DNA of 64,000 nucleotides from Pseudobacter sp. (GTDB lineage: Bacteria > Bacteroidota > Bacteroidia > Chitinophagales > Chitinophagaceae): the NCBI GenBank assembly GCA_017849455.1, contig JAFIGX010000022.1:434001-498000 (forward strand), in the 5' to 3' direction. The translations under genes and the position numbers were made by a program. Every line of letters starts with the position of its first letter. The first letter of the stretch is position 1. Positions 36,454-46,411 of the stretch are shown here, piece after piece. The notes under the pieces were generated by a model. That model ran no database searches. It was not told the DNA's origin and was given only the letters and a program-made list of their open reading frames with translations.

Positions 36454-38508
36454 TTATTTCCTGAACAGCACCCAATCGGGGATCTTGTTTTTCGGAATAC
36501 CCGGGCCCTTCCATTGCAATTCAAGATTATCGCTGCCGGAATTTTCGAAATACGATACTTTGATGGCATGTAGCCCTTTTGCCAGTGCAATATCTTTGCT
36601 CTTCTCTATACTGCCATGCAGCCCGTCATTATCGACCAGCAGGGAGCCGTCCATGAACAGCCGGCTCCCATCATCGGACGTAATATAAAAGGTATAGACC
36701 CCATCCACCGGTATTTTGATAAAACCGTCGAATACGAAAGCATATTCATCCTTTCCTCTTTTCATGCTGATATCGAAATTAGCAACCGTGCCGGTGGCAG
36801 CAGGTGATAGTTTTTCGAAATCCGGCAACTGCGTCCACTTGCCCTCATAGGAAGCAAATTCAAGTCCGCCGGAAGAAGGCTCTATCGTTTGTGCCGCCAG
36901 GGGTGTTACTTTTTCGAAACTGCCAGTGGCAACGGCAGATACCTGTTTACCATTGATGAAGCAGGCCGCTTTGATCGTGGAGGATTTTTTCAGCAGAAGA
37001 GAACGGCCCTGTGGTGATGCGATGGTAGGTTCTGTGCCATTGAGCGTATAATGAATGGCAGCGCCTGCAACCGGAGTGAACAGCTTTACCGGCAACTGAT
37101 CGATGAAGATGGAAGTCCCGGCCTGGATCGAAGGCTCCACGTACACGATCGGTTTACCTTTTATTTCCAGTGCGATCACTACCGGGTATTCATTCTTCAG
37201 GGAACTGCCCGGGTCGATGATCTGACCGGTACTTTTCCGGCTGATGGTGAGCGGTGTTTTTTCTGCCAGGGTATATACTTTAGTGGCCTGGTTGGCCAGT
37301 CCGGGCAGCAGCAACTTCCCATCGGCCGGAGGGTTGATAACGTGCAGGTATAAGCGCGTTCCGCCGGGAATCGATCTTTGGGTGCACCGGCCCCAGGTGA
37401 GCAGTCTGAAGGGGCTGGCCTGTGTGCCGTAGATGCTTTCACCATTCACTTTCATCCAGGAGCCGATGGCCTGCAACCTCTCCACGCTGGCTGGTGGAAA
37501 AACACCTTCAGCGGTGGGCCCCACATTCAGGAGGTAATTGCCGCCTTTGGAAGCGATATCGACCAGCTTTTCGACCAGTTCGGGAGCTGATTTCCATTTA
37601 TTATCATGGCTGTTATAGCCCCAGTTATCGTTCATGGTCATGCAGCTTTCCCAGTCGACCCCGGGAACACCGGTAGCCGGGATCTCCTGTTCGGGTGTGC
37701 CGTAGTCGCCTGCATAGTCACCGGAGATGGTAAGTCCGGCCATGCCCGATCTTCCTTTATCCACCCGGTTATTGACGATAATGCCGGGTTGCAGGCTACG
37801 GACATATTGATAGAGCTCTTTACCAAGCTCATGGGTCCAGGTCTCTTCCCATTCACCGTCGAACCAGAGGACACCGATCTTGCCGTAATTGGTGAGCAGC
37901 TCTTTCAGTTGGTTTTTCATGTATTGAACATAACGGCTGAAATCCGCATCACCGGCGGGCCTGTCGTATTCCCAGTCGCGGCGCGGCAGGTAATCGGGAT
38001 GATGCCAGTCCATGATCGAATAGTAAAAACAAAGCTGGATGCCCTGTTGATGGCAGGCATCGGCCATCTCTTTCACGATATCGCGGTGAAAGGGCGTATT
38101 CATGACGGTGAAATCGGTGAATTTGGAATCGAAGAGGCAGAATCCGTCGTGATGCTTGGTGGTGATCACGATATATTTCACGCCCGCATTTTTGGCCATG
38201 CTCACCCATTCACCGGCATTGAAGCGGGTGGGATTGAACTGCGACTGAAAATTGTTGTAGGTATTCAGCGGGATCTGGGCATTGTTGCGGATCCATTCGC
38301 CATAATTGGTCTGGCCGTTCCATTCCCCGGCGGGAATGGCATAGAGGCCCCAGTGCAGAAATAATCCAAAGCGCGCATCGCGCCACCATTCCATTCTCGC
38401 GGTGTTGACCGGTTTCTGGGCGAAGGGGCGCATGAAAAGGCCGCTTGCAATGAAAACGGCTGTTGTAGCAATCAGCCATTTCCGGGGGAAAGATCGTAGC
38501 GTGTTCAT
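36454..38508 (-). CDS. GH29 alpha-L-fucosidase with chitobiase-like and PA14 domains
   Basis: 684 residues. The N-terminus has a signal peptide or anchor (1-31), then a GH29 TIM barrel (FGLFLHWG, TTKHHDGFCLF, nucleophile Asp217 in VLWFDGEW). A region around 470-530 has the chitobiase C-terminal beta fold (IHYTLNGTEPT). Residues ~560-680 form a PA14 domain (FYITSDDGSRLFMDG) that binds carbohydrate. It is the first gene of a four-gene minus-strand operon and the one nearest to the divergent lacI gene. The fucosidase likely works with the other three on host or plant fucosylated glycans. Confidence 0.95.
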   Translation of the reverse strand: MNTLRSFPRKWLIATTAVFIASGLFMRPFAQKPVNTARMEWWRDARFGLFLHWGLYAIPAGEWNGQTNYGEWIRNNAQIPLNTYNNFQSQFNPTRFNAGEWVSMAKNAGVKYIVITTKHHDGFCLFDSKFTDFTVMNTPFHRDIVKEMADACHQQGIQLCFYYSIMDWHHPDYLPRRDWEYDRPAGDADFSRYVQYMKNQLKELLTNYGKIGVLWFDGEWEETWTHELGKELYQYVRSLQPGIIVNNRVDKGRSGMAGLTISGDYAGDYGTPEQEIPATGVPGVDWESCMTMNDNWGYNSHDNKWKSAPELVEKLVDIASKGGNYLLNVGPTAEGVFPPASVERLQAIGSWMKVNGESIYGTQASPFRLLTWGRCTQRSIPGGTRLYLHVINPPADGKLLLPGLANQATKVYTLAEKTPLTISRKSTGQIIDPGSSLKNEYPVVIALEIKGKPIVYVEPSIQAGTSIFIDQLPVKLFTPVAGAAIHYTLNGTEPTIASPQGRSLLLKKSSTIKAACFINGKQVSAVATGSFEKVTPLAAQTIEPSSGGLEFASYEGKWTQLPDFEKLSPAATGTVANFDISMKRGKDEYAFVFDGFIKIPVDGVYTFYITSDDGSRLFMDGSLLVDNDGLHGSIEKSKDIALAKGLHAIKVSYFENSGSDNLELQWKGPGIPKNKIPDWVLFRK

Positions 38509-38591
38509 GTATATTAAAATAAGTGTGTTAGCGGTACCTGCTCAGACATGCTGCACTTACTTAATAACAAGCATTTCCTATCGTTGACAAA

Positions 38592-38612
38592 ATGGCCCGC
38601 TCCGCGGGCCAT
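38592..38612. repeat. GC-rich palindrome in the fucosidase/lacI gap
   Basis: A perfect 9-bp inverted repeat (38592-38600, 38604-38612) with a 3-nt loop sits between the two divergent genes. It has only a short T run on the minus strand, so it is not a convincing terminator; a regulator site or transcript-end relic is possible. Confidence 0.5.
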
Positions 38613-38670
38613 CCAATAAAATGATCACTGATACTATTCCGGCAGTAAAATGCCATTACTAATATCGCAA

Positions 38671-38686
38671 ATTTATCCCGATAAAT
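38671..38686. promoter_or_regulatory. Candidate LacI operator
   Basis: ATTTATC-CC-GATAAAT is a perfect 7-bp inverted repeat with a 2-bp spacer, 16 bp in all, in the 290-bp gap between the divergent lacI and fucosidase genes. Length and symmetry suit a LacI-family operator. Regulation of both sides by the LacI protein is inferred. Confidence 0.5.
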
Positions 38687-38798
38687 CAGGACATTCCCAG
38701 GCTTATTATTGCTGCTTCTCCGTACGCAATCGTTTGAATTTTCTGTAACCCATCCTTTTCTTCATTTTAATTACCTTGCATATAACACTAACTGCTCT

Positions 38799-39812
38799 AT
38801 GGAGAAGAAACTTCCCACCATCAAAGAGATCGCGAAGCGACTGAGCATTTCCATTTCTACCGTATCACGGGCCCTGCATGATCATCCAAGTATCGGCCTC
38901 CGGACGAAAATGGCAGTGAAAAAAATGGCTGCCGAGCTCAACTACGAGCCCAACCAGACAGCCATCTTCTTTAAACAACGAAAAACTTTCACTATTGGTG
39001 TGATCCTGCCCAATCTCCGGGAGGAATTTTTTTCTTCTGCCATCAATGGGATCGAAGACCTGGCCATCGGCAATAATTATATCGTACTGATCGGGCAGTC
39101 GCGCGATGATCTCGAACGCGAAAAGAATATTGTCGAATCCATGAAAAAGCACCGGGTGGATGGCATCCTCGCCTCCATTTCCAAAAGCACTACCCGCATC
39201 GAACATTTCGAGCAGTTGAAGAATTATGATATCCCTGTCGTGTTCTTCGACCGCGTGCCTGATGTGCCCGAAGTGCATTCGGTGAGCTGCAACCTCTACC
39301 ACAGCTCCGTGGAAGCGGTCGACTTCCTCGTGAGGAACGGGCACAAGCGGATCGCCTATATCCAGGGCCCTCCTACCCTCAATATCAAAAATGAGCGATT
39401 GAACGGTTACTACGACGCCCTTAAAAAAAATAAGATCCCTGTCGATGAGCATCTCATCGTAAGCACCGATCTCTCTGTTGAAAATACACAAAAGGCATTC
39501 GATAAACTGATGCTCGTGAAAAAAAAGCCCACAGCCATCATCGTATTCAATGATTATGTAGCACTGGATGCCATTCACTATGCCCGCCAGAAAAATATCA
39601 GGATCAATAAAGACCTCAGCTTCGTGAGCTATGCCAATGCGCCGCTTACCCATTACCTCGATTATCCGCCCATCGCTTCCGTGGAACAATTCCCCTATGA
39701 ACAGGGTACGAGGGCCACTGAGCTCCTGTTCAAACTGATCGATCAGAAATCTGCCGGCCAGGAAATGCCGTACGAGAACGTAGTGCTGAAGAGTGAATTG
39801 ATTATTCATTGA
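38799..39812 (+). CDS. LacI-family transcriptional regulator
   Basis: 337 residues from ATG 38799. The HTH is typical (TIKEIAKRLSISISTVSRAL, followed by NYEPNQTA), and residues about 60-337 form a periplasmic-binding-like sensor (FTIGVILPNLREEFFSSAI, VVFFDRVPD, IAYIQGPP). Divergent position next to the fucosidase operon makes it the likely regulator of that cluster, with a fucose-derived sugar as probable inducer. Confidence 0.95.
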   Translation: MEKKLPTIKEIAKRLSISISTVSRALHDHPSIGLRTKMAVKKMAAELNYEPNQTAIFFKQRKTFTIGVILPNLREEFFSSAINGIEDLAIGNNYIVLIGQSRDDLEREKNIVESMKKHRVDGILASISKSTTRIEHFEQLKNYDIPVVFFDRVPDVPEVHSVSCNLYHSSVEAVDFLVRNGHKRIAYIQGPPTLNIKNERLNGYYDALKKNKIPVDEHLIVSTDLSVENTQKAFDKLMLVKKKPTAIIVFNDYVALDAIHYARQKNIRINKDLSFVSYANAPLTHYLDYPPIASVEQFPYEQGTRATELLFKLIDQKSAGQEMPYENVVLKSELIIH

Positions 39813-39841
39813 TTGTTGATCAACATTACTCTTTACCTTTG
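39813..39841 (+). promoter_or_regulatory. Promoter of fumC
   Basis: TTG at 39813-39815 and TACCTTTG at 39834-39841 are separated by 18 bp and match the Bacteroidota -33/-7 consensus. It begins directly after the lacI stop, with the fumC ATG at 39867. Confidence 0.6.
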
Positions 39842-39866
39842 GTGCCTCAAAAAATCAAAAAGCTAT

Positions 39867-41255
39867 ATGGATTACCGGATAGAAAAAGATACCATGGGAG
39901 AAGTGAAGGTGCCTGCCGATGCATTCTACGGCGCCCAGACCCAACGCAGCATCGAAAACTTCAAGATCGCACAGGACATCAACAGGATGCCGAAAGAGAT
40001 CATCCGGGCATTTGCCTACCTGAAGAAAGCCGCCGCCATCACCAATTTCGAGGCCGGTGTGCTGCCCAAAGAAAAATCCGACCTGATCGGCATCGTATGC
40101 GATGAGATCCTGGAAGGCAAGCTGGATGCCTGGTTCCCGCTCGTGGTATGGCAAACCGGTTCCGGTACCCAATCCAATATGAACGTGAATGAAGTGGTGG
40201 CCTATCGTGGTCATGTGCTGAAAGGCGGTAAACTTACCGATAAAGAAAAAATCCTGCACCCGAATGATGATGTGAACAAATCACAATCCTCCAACGATAC
40301 TTTCCCTACAGCCATGCACATCGCAGCCTACAAAATGCTGATCGATGTTACTATTCCGGGGATCGAAAAACTGCGGGATACACTGGCTGCAAAAAGCAGG
40401 CAGTATATGAAGGTGGTGAAGATCGGGCGTACTCATTTCATGGATGCCACACCGCTTACGGTTGGACAGGAATTCAGCGGCTATGTAGCCCAGCTCGATC
40501 ATGGCCTGAAAGCCATCAAAAATACCCTGGCGCACCTCAGTGAGCTCGCACTGGGCGGCACTGCCGTAGGCACAGGTATCAATACTCCTCCCAACTATGC
40601 CGTGAATGTGGCGAAACATATTGCCACACTTACGGGTCTGCCCTTCATTACCGCTGCCAATAAATTCGAAGCCCTTGCTGCGCATGATGCTATCGTGGAA
40701 GCACATGGAGCCCTGAAAACGGTGGCCGTAAGCCTGATGAAGATCGCCAATGATATCCGCATGTTGTCGTCGGGCCCGCGTAGCGGCATCGGGGAAATTT
40801 TTATTCCCGACAATGAGCCGGGCTCTTCCATCATGCCCGGTAAAGTGAACCCTACCCAGTGTGAAGCGTTGACGATGATCGCCGCACAGGTGATGGGGAA
40901 TGATGTGGCCATCAATATCGCCGGGGCAACCGGCCATTTCGAACTCAATGTGTTCAAACCGGTGATGATCTATAATTTCCTGCTCAGCGCCCGCCTCATC
41001 GGTGAAGGCTGCGTAAGCTTCAATGATAAATGCGCCACCGGCCTCGAACCGATCGAAGCCAATATCAAAAAGCATGTTGACAATTCCCTGATGCTGGTAA
41101 CGGCGCTCAACACGAAGATCGGCTATTACAAAGCAGCGGAGATCGCGCAGAAAGCGCATAAAGAAGGGACCACCCTGAAAGAAATGGCCGTGAAGCTCGG
41201 GTATGTAACGCCGGAACAGTTCGATGAATGGGTCGACCCGTCGAAGATGGTCTGA
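39867..41255 (+). CDS. fumC: Fumarate hydratase, class II
   Basis: 462 residues from ATG 39867 (MDYRIEKDTMGEVKVP), the expected length. The signature GSSIMPGKVNPTQCEA, TGSGTQSNMNVNEV, and KSQSSNDTFPTAMH confirm the iron-independent class II enzyme that converts fumarate to malate in the TCA cycle. It has its own promoter although it follows lacI by only 54 bp. Confidence 0.97.
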   Translation: MDYRIEKDTMGEVKVPADAFYGAQTQRSIENFKIAQDINRMPKEIIRAFAYLKKAAAITNFEAGVLPKEKSDLIGIVCDEILEGKLDAWFPLVVWQTGSGTQSNMNVNEVVAYRGHVLKGGKLTDKEKILHPNDDVNKSQSSNDTFPTAMHIAAYKMLIDVTIPGIEKLRDTLAAKSRQYMKVVKIGRTHFMDATPLTVGQEFSGYVAQLDHGLKAIKNTLAHLSELALGGTAVGTGINTPPNYAVNVAKHIATLTGLPFITAANKFEALAAHDAIVEAHGALKTVAVSLMKIANDIRMLSSGPRSGIGEIFIPDNEPGSSIMPGKVNPTQCEALTMIAAQVMGNDVAINIAGATGHFELNVFKPVMIYNFLLSARLIGEGCVSFNDKCATGLEPIEANIKKHVDNSLMLVTALNTKIGYYKAAEIAQKAHKEGTTLKEMAVKLGYVTPEQFDEWVDPSKMV

Positions 41256-41304
41256 ACCGGGATTTATGGGACGGCTGGGATTGGTGGGATAGGTCGTTGA
41301 TCAA

Positions 41305-43080
41305 TCAGGGCGCTGCGAGTATCAGCTTTTGCACTCTCAACTCCGTTCCATACCCATTATATAATTTCAGGATATACATTCCCCGCCTGAGGTTTGCCAC
41401 ATAGATCTCGAAATCATCTTTTGGTGAAGCGCCCTGCAGCGCGAGTTTGCCGGTAATATCATACAACTGGTAACGGATCGGTTTGTGCAACGCTTTCCCA
41501 AGGTCTATATGAACATAGGAACGGGCAGGATTGGGGTATACCGTGATCAGGTATGGATTGGGACGTAAAGGGTTGGCTGGTGAATTCGGGTCGGGGAGCG
41601 ACAATACATCTCCTACATAAGTATACACCAGGATAGAACCGGGGTGGTCCATCGTTGTCAGGTTCTGACCACTGGGGCCTGAGGTGGAGCCGATGCTGTC
41701 GGTGATCAGGAATATCTTCCCATCGGGGCTGAGCGCAATATCACGGTACCGGTCAACCGATTTGAAATACCCGATCGAATCCCCTACAATAGCATTTTGC
41801 GCCGCATTGAGCTTGAACCGGAACAGCGTGCCTGTCTTCAGGGTGGTCACCAGCAGTGACGGGTACCACCCGGGGATCCCTTTCGAGATATTGAGGTGAT
41901 AATATTCAATGCTGGAAGGCGCTACCGTGGGGAATTTCAGCCAATTACCCACCAGGGCGCACCTGGAGGAAGGCTGTCCGCCGCAATCGGTGTAGATCGA
42001 CTTCAGCGGTTTCCTGAAATTATTTTTTACGGCAGCAGGAGCATCCTTCTCCTGGGTAACAATAGCCCCTGCTGGTACGTTATAGGGATTCTCTACGAAG
42101 GAAATACCATTGCAATTGGTGGCAGTATGCCATTGCACATACTGGAAATTGACATTGTCTGTATCCCCTGCAATATAGGGCCATCCATAATTGCGGCCTT
42201 TTTCGAGGATATTGATCTCGTCGTCTGAATTGGGGCCGTGCTCTGCGCTGAACAAGATACCGCCTGGCGTCAATGTAGGATATGGCACACCGTTAGAAGG
42301 CTCTTTTTGCCATACCAATCCCTGCGGGTTGCGATGCCCGATGGTGTAAATATGGCTTTGGATGCCGTTCCAGAGCGGGTTATCGTCCGGGATACTACCG
42401 TCGGGGTTGATGCGCAGCACTTTGCCGGAATAATTGGTATAGTCCTCATTATTCATATCAGTAACAGTAGGCAGCATCTGCGAGCGGATCTCTTCACATT
42501 TCCTGTTGAACTGGTTACGGCCAAGATCGCCACAGGAATAATAGATCTTTTCATCGGCCCCGATGATCAACCTGCCTGTGCTATGGTCGCTGCCGGCAGG
42601 AATGCCTTCCAGGAGCACCGTTTCACTGGCAGGAGGGATAGAAGTTCCATTGAAATAAAACCGCGAGATCCGGATATGGTCCCAATCGTAACAATAGGCC
42701 ACATAGATCGAATCCTTCCCGGGTACGGTGGCAAAGCCCGGATGAACAGCGAGCCCCAGCATCCCGTTCTGCCCGATCCCGGTGGCAACAGTGCCGCTCC
42801 TCGAAATGTTGAGCTTCACTTTGGACTGGATGTCGAGGATGATCTGCCGAACGCCTGTTCCGGTATCCACCCGGATGATGCGGCCTATCTTTTCCGTAAT
42901 GTAAAGGTGGTTATCAGGTGCATACACAATATCGAAAGGATGGGCCAGCCTGTATTTGCCGGTAGCCGGTTTCCGGTTCAGCTCGGTGAACTGGAATGAT
43001 TCGTATTGCGCAGCAACGAAAGAGGAAATACATGACAATACCAACAGGAGAACAATTCCATTCAAAGGGGCGGTTTTCAT
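41305..43080 (-). CDS. PQQ-dependent sugar dehydrogenase-like protein with T9SS tail
   Basis: 591 residues. A signal peptide (1-24) precedes a GDSL-type six-bladed beta-propeller of the soluble glucose dehydrogenase family: LAHPFDIVYAPDNHLYITEK, GMLGLAVHPGF, CGDLGRNQ, GHRNPQGLVW, EHGPNSDDEIN. The last ~80 residues are a T9SS type A sorting domain (YPNPARSYVHIDLG, GMYILKLYNG), so it is probably exported to the surface. It should oxidise sugars or related alcohols with PQQ, but PQQ binding is not verified. Confidence 0.92.
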   Translation of the reverse strand: MKTAPLNGIVLLLVLSCISSFVAAQYESFQFTELNRKPATGKYRLAHPFDIVYAPDNHLYITEKIGRIIRVDTGTGVRQIILDIQSKVKLNISRSGTVATGIGQNGMLGLAVHPGFATVPGKDSIYVAYCYDWDHIRISRFYFNGTSIPPASETVLLEGIPAGSDHSTGRLIIGADEKIYYSCGDLGRNQFNRKCEEIRSQMLPTVTDMNNEDYTNYSGKVLRINPDGSIPDDNPLWNGIQSHIYTIGHRNPQGLVWQKEPSNGVPYPTLTPGGILFSAEHGPNSDDEINILEKGRNYGWPYIAGDTDNVNFQYVQWHTATNCNGISFVENPYNVPAGAIVTQEKDAPAAVKNNFRKPLKSIYTDCGGQPSSRCALVGNWLKFPTVAPSSIEYYHLNISKGIPGWYPSLLVTTLKTGTLFRFKLNAAQNAIVGDSIGYFKSVDRYRDIALSPDGKIFLITDSIGSTSGPSGQNLTTMDHPGSILVYTYVGDVLSLPDPNSPANPLRPNPYLITVYPNPARSYVHIDLGKALHKPIRYQLYDITGKLALQGASPKDDFEIYVANLRRGMYILKLYNGYGTELRVQKLILAAP

Positions 43081-43399
43081 AGATCGGATTTAGGATCAAG
43101 GGAATCTTGGGTAAAGGTTATTCTGCTGGTAAAATAGCAAATAACGGCGGATCCTGGAATAGCTGATTCCCTGCGGCTAAACCCAGTAAAACTACGATTG
43201 GAATACCCTCAATTTTTTTATAGGTTTACAGCGGGTTCCTGCCTTACGGATTTTAATCTCCGACAGGCAATCCAAAGTCAATAATTTCGTTAATCCTTTT
43301 TGAACCTTTAGAAGAAACAATCAGGAGGCAACAGGCAGGTATTTTCAAGCAGGAAAGCCAATCCAAACCATGTAGAACCAGCCTTTAAGATCCGACGTT
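43081..43399. other. 319-base gap between divergent exported-protein genes
   Basis: The gap must carry the promoters for both neighbours. No TAnnTTTG consensus with a suitable -33 site was found. A loose dyad CCTGCC/GACAGGC flanks 43236-43268. Confidence 0.4.
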
Positions 43400-45721
43400 A
43401 TGAACCGTACAAGCCCCAATCCCCGGAGCATACCCATGCTACTGACCGCACTGTTGCTGCTGCCTGCTGCTATGAAGGCCCAGGTAACAGGGGTCAGATC
43501 AGGTAACAGCTATCTCAATCTTTCCAAGAAAACGGCCGGCGGTACCATAGAGCCGGGCGATACGCTCGAGATAAGGACTAACTATTACCTGACGAAGGCA
43601 TTCAATCCTACAGCTGGATATTATTACCTGATGCGCTATGTGGACAATATTCCCACCAATACTATCTATGCTACGCCCGTAAGTGACTCACTGCGACTGA
43701 TCACAAACGAAGGGCTAGTCGTAAGCAGGTTTACCAATGCTACCAATGATGATGCCGGCCGGTTCAATGCCAACCCCAACAGAAGTATTGGTGAATATGA
43801 TATCAGGATCAATATCGGTAATAGTGCTGGCAACGTCACCACCACCACCAATGCCCCGGCTGGTGGCGGAACTGTTCAAGCCGGTGCTACCCTGCCGCTG
43901 CTCTCAGGCGGAACCCTGATCACTACCGCTTTCAAAGTTGTAGTAACAGGCATGCCCGGCGACACCATCACACTGGGAACCGGTCAGTTGCTATTCAAAA
44001 AAGTGAATAGCACCAGTTCAGGTCCAGGTAGGGAAGATTACATTGTAAGCGCTATCCCTTATAAGATCCTGATCTCGAAGAATTCCCCGATCTGCGCAGA
44101 CGCAGTAGGTAAGAATTTCGCAGAAGAGGCCGGCGGCACATTCGATAGCGGCTCTACACAGAACCGTTCTTATGCCGGCACCAATATCCCCGGATATGGC
44201 TACAGGGCGCTTACGCCTACCTCTGAAACCAATGATGGATATTATACCATCGTCAATAACCTGAGCCCGCGGGCCAGCACTTTCCAGGGCGCCAAGAAAA
44301 AACCGAATTGCACCGGCGCCACACTGCCCAGCCCGCTCGCCTGCGATAACAGGATGTTCGGCGGTCACTGGGATATTATCGGCGACCATACCGGCAGCAC
44401 CACTCCGGCAGGGAACCCGCCTGCAGCACCCGGCACAGAGGGTGGCTATATGTTGGTGGTGAATGCGGAATATGCCACCGGTGAAGCCTACCGGCAGAAT
44501 ATTACCGGCCTTTGCCCGAATACATCATACGAATTTTCGCTATGGGTACGAAACGTATGTACCAATTGCGGTATCGATATGAACGGCGTACAAACCTGGA
44601 AACCGGGTGTGTTGCCGAATCTTACTTTCGCCATCGACGATCTCGACCGTTACTCTTCCGGTCAGGTTGATACCGTGGGCTGGATAAAGAAAGGCTTCAT
44701 GTTCAAGACAGGATCGGCACAAACCGGTATTACCATCTCCATCCGCAATAATGCTTCGGGTGGTGGCGGTAACGACTGGGCCATCGACGATATCGCCCTC
44801 GTTACCTGTAATCCGAACTTAACGATGTTGCCTTCTGCCACCACCACCGTCTGTGCAGGCGACCAGGTGAGAATATCCTGCCTAGTTCAATCTTTCTTCG
44901 ATAACTATACGCAATTCACCTGGGAGAGAAGTACCAACGGTGGCGCTTCCTGGAGCAATACCGGCAGTTCCGGTACCGGCAATGCACAACCGACAGGCGG
45001 TGGCCAGTACAGCTATGAAGCGATCTATCCATCCTGGCTGGCAAACGCTTCCGACAACGGCAATATGTACCGTTTCAAGGTAGCCTCTACTACCGGTAAC
45101 CTCACAGACCCCAACTGCTCTTTCCTGAATACTACCACCATCCAGGTGAGAGTGAATAACTGCCAGGTGCTGAGCACCAAGCTGGTCTCGTTCACCGGCA
45201 GGCTGGTGAACAACCTTACCAACCTGCAATGGACCACACAAAACGAATCCGAACTGACTTATTTCGAGGTGGAACGCAGCACCGACGGAACACATTTTAC
45301 CAGGATCGGATCGGTCAATGGCAGTGGCAAAGCAGGTTCAGGCAATACCTACAATTACACCGACAATACTCCGCTGGCAGGCCCCACCTATTACCGCCTG
45401 TTGATAAAAGAGAATGGAAACGCCTGGTATAGCAAAGTGGTACTGTTAGGCCATCAGCTCGACTTCACCGTCCGCTCCGTGGTCAATCCTTTCACCCAAC
45501 AGCTCAATTTCGAACTGATCAGCCCCGATCCCGGAATGGCTTCCCTGAGCCTGGTGGATATGTATGGACGGATCGTGAACCGTTCTACTCAATCAGTCAC
45601 CAAAGGACTGAACAATATGAGCATAACCGGCCTCGACGCATTGAGCAGAGGTGTTTATGTACTGAGGATCCAGATGGGAGATAAACTGATCAATAAACAG
45701 GTAGTAAAGGCAGACCGTTAA
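43400..45721 (+). CDS. Large T9SS-exported protein
   Basis: 773 residues. Signal peptide 1-28 (ending MKAQ), then a beta-rich, Asn/Thr/Gly-rich ectodomain with paired cysteines (CTNCGIDMNG), then a segment about residues 625-680 with a repeat-like pattern (ESELTYFEVERSTDGTHF) common next to sorting domains, and a C-terminal T9SS type A sorting domain (about 690-773, GLNNMSITGLDALSRGVYVL, RIQMGDKLINKQVV). A surface adhesin or structural role is likely, but no enzyme motif is visible. Its stop codon overlaps the stop of lspA. Confidence 0.88.
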   Translation: MNRTSPNPRSIPMLLTALLLLPAAMKAQVTGVRSGNSYLNLSKKTAGGTIEPGDTLEIRTNYYLTKAFNPTAGYYYLMRYVDNIPTNTIYATPVSDSLRLITNEGLVVSRFTNATNDDAGRFNANPNRSIGEYDIRINIGNSAGNVTTTTNAPAGGGTVQAGATLPLLSGGTLITTAFKVVVTGMPGDTITLGTGQLLFKKVNSTSSGPGREDYIVSAIPYKILISKNSPICADAVGKNFAEEAGGTFDSGSTQNRSYAGTNIPGYGYRALTPTSETNDGYYTIVNNLSPRASTFQGAKKKPNCTGATLPSPLACDNRMFGGHWDIIGDHTGSTTPAGNPPAAPGTEGGYMLVVNAEYATGEAYRQNITGLCPNTSYEFSLWVRNVCTNCGIDMNGVQTWKPGVLPNLTFAIDDLDRYSSGQVDTVGWIKKGFMFKTGSAQTGITISIRNNASGGGGNDWAIDDIALVTCNPNLTMLPSATTTVCAGDQVRISCLVQSFFDNYTQFTWERSTNGGASWSNTGSSGTGNAQPTGGGQYSYEAIYPSWLANASDNGNMYRFKVASTTGNLTDPNCSFLNTTTIQVRVNNCQVLSTKLVSFTGRLVNNLTNLQWTTQNESELTYFEVERSTDGTHFTRIGSVNGSGKAGSGNTYNYTDNTPLAGPTYYRLLIKENGNAWYSKVVLLGHQLDFTVRSVVNPFTQQLNFELISPDPGMASLSLVDMYGRIVNRSTQSVTKGLNNMSITGLDALSRGVYVLRIQMGDKLINKQVVKADR

Positions 45722-46392
45722 GATACCTGCACCGTATCGTTCACCCGGGCGCCCGTTTCAATAGTAGTGGGCCCCTCGTGAGGATGTTTGCGGAAGAACC
45801 TGCGCTGGAACAACAGGATCGCGATCACACCGATCGAGATGGAAGCATCGGCAATATTGAATATGGGAGAAAAGAACGTGAACCTTTCACCGCCCCAGAT
45901 CGGCACCCAGGATGGCATCATTTTATCTTCGATGATAGGCAGGTACAACATGTCGACCACTTTGCCATGCAGGAATCCCGCATAACCGCCACCGGGAGGA
46001 AATATTGTGGCCAGCGGCGTTCCATAATTACTGGGAGTAAAGATCAATCCATAGAACATGCTGTCGATCAGGTTGCCCAATGCACCGGCAAAGATCATTC
46101 CCACACAAATGATGAACCCACGGTGATATTTCTTGCGAACGATACTCCGGATATAGAAAACACCGAATACCACGGCCACCAAACGGAATAAGGTGAGCGC
46201 CAGTTTACCCCATTCCCCACCGAATTTCCAGCCCCAGGCCATCCCTTCATTCTCGATAAAAAACAGACGGAACCAGTTTCCAAGTACAGGAATCTGCTCG
46301 CCATAATTCATGCTTGTCTTCACCCAAATTTTCAATGCCTGATCTACAACGATGATGGCGAGAATGATCAATACAACTGTTCTAAGCTTCAC
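45718..46392 (-). CDS. lspA: Lipoprotein signal peptidase II
   Basis: 224 residues. The two catalytic aspartates are seen in GNLIDSMFYG and NIADASISIG, and four hydrophobic helices are clear. It cleaves lipidated prolipoproteins before the cysteine. It is longer than the E. coli enzyme because of a longer periplasmic loop (about residues 120-170, GLIFTPSNYG to GGERFTFF), which appears typical of Bacteroidota. It ends in an overlap with the T9SS gene on the other strand. Confidence 0.96.
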   Translation of the reverse strand: MKLRTVVLIILAIIVVDQALKIWVKTSMNYGEQIPVLGNWFRLFFIENEGMAWGWKFGGEWGKLALTLFRLVAVVFGVFYIRSIVRKKYHRGFIICVGMIFAGALGNLIDSMFYGLIFTPSNYGTPLATIFPPGGGYAGFLHGKVVDMLYLPIIEDKMMPSWVPIWGGERFTFFSPIFNIADASISIGVIAILLFQRRFFRKHPHEGPTTIETGARVNDTVQVS

Positions 46393-46411
46393 TATACAAG
46401 TTTTAAAGCAT

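Noticed and set aside
38865..39809. A 314-codon minus-strand frame opposite lacI
   Set aside because: Antisense shadow of the LacI regulator; no domain or start signal.
40281..41159. A 292-codon minus-strand frame opposite fumC
   Set aside because: Antisense to fumC, composition unlike the other proteins here.
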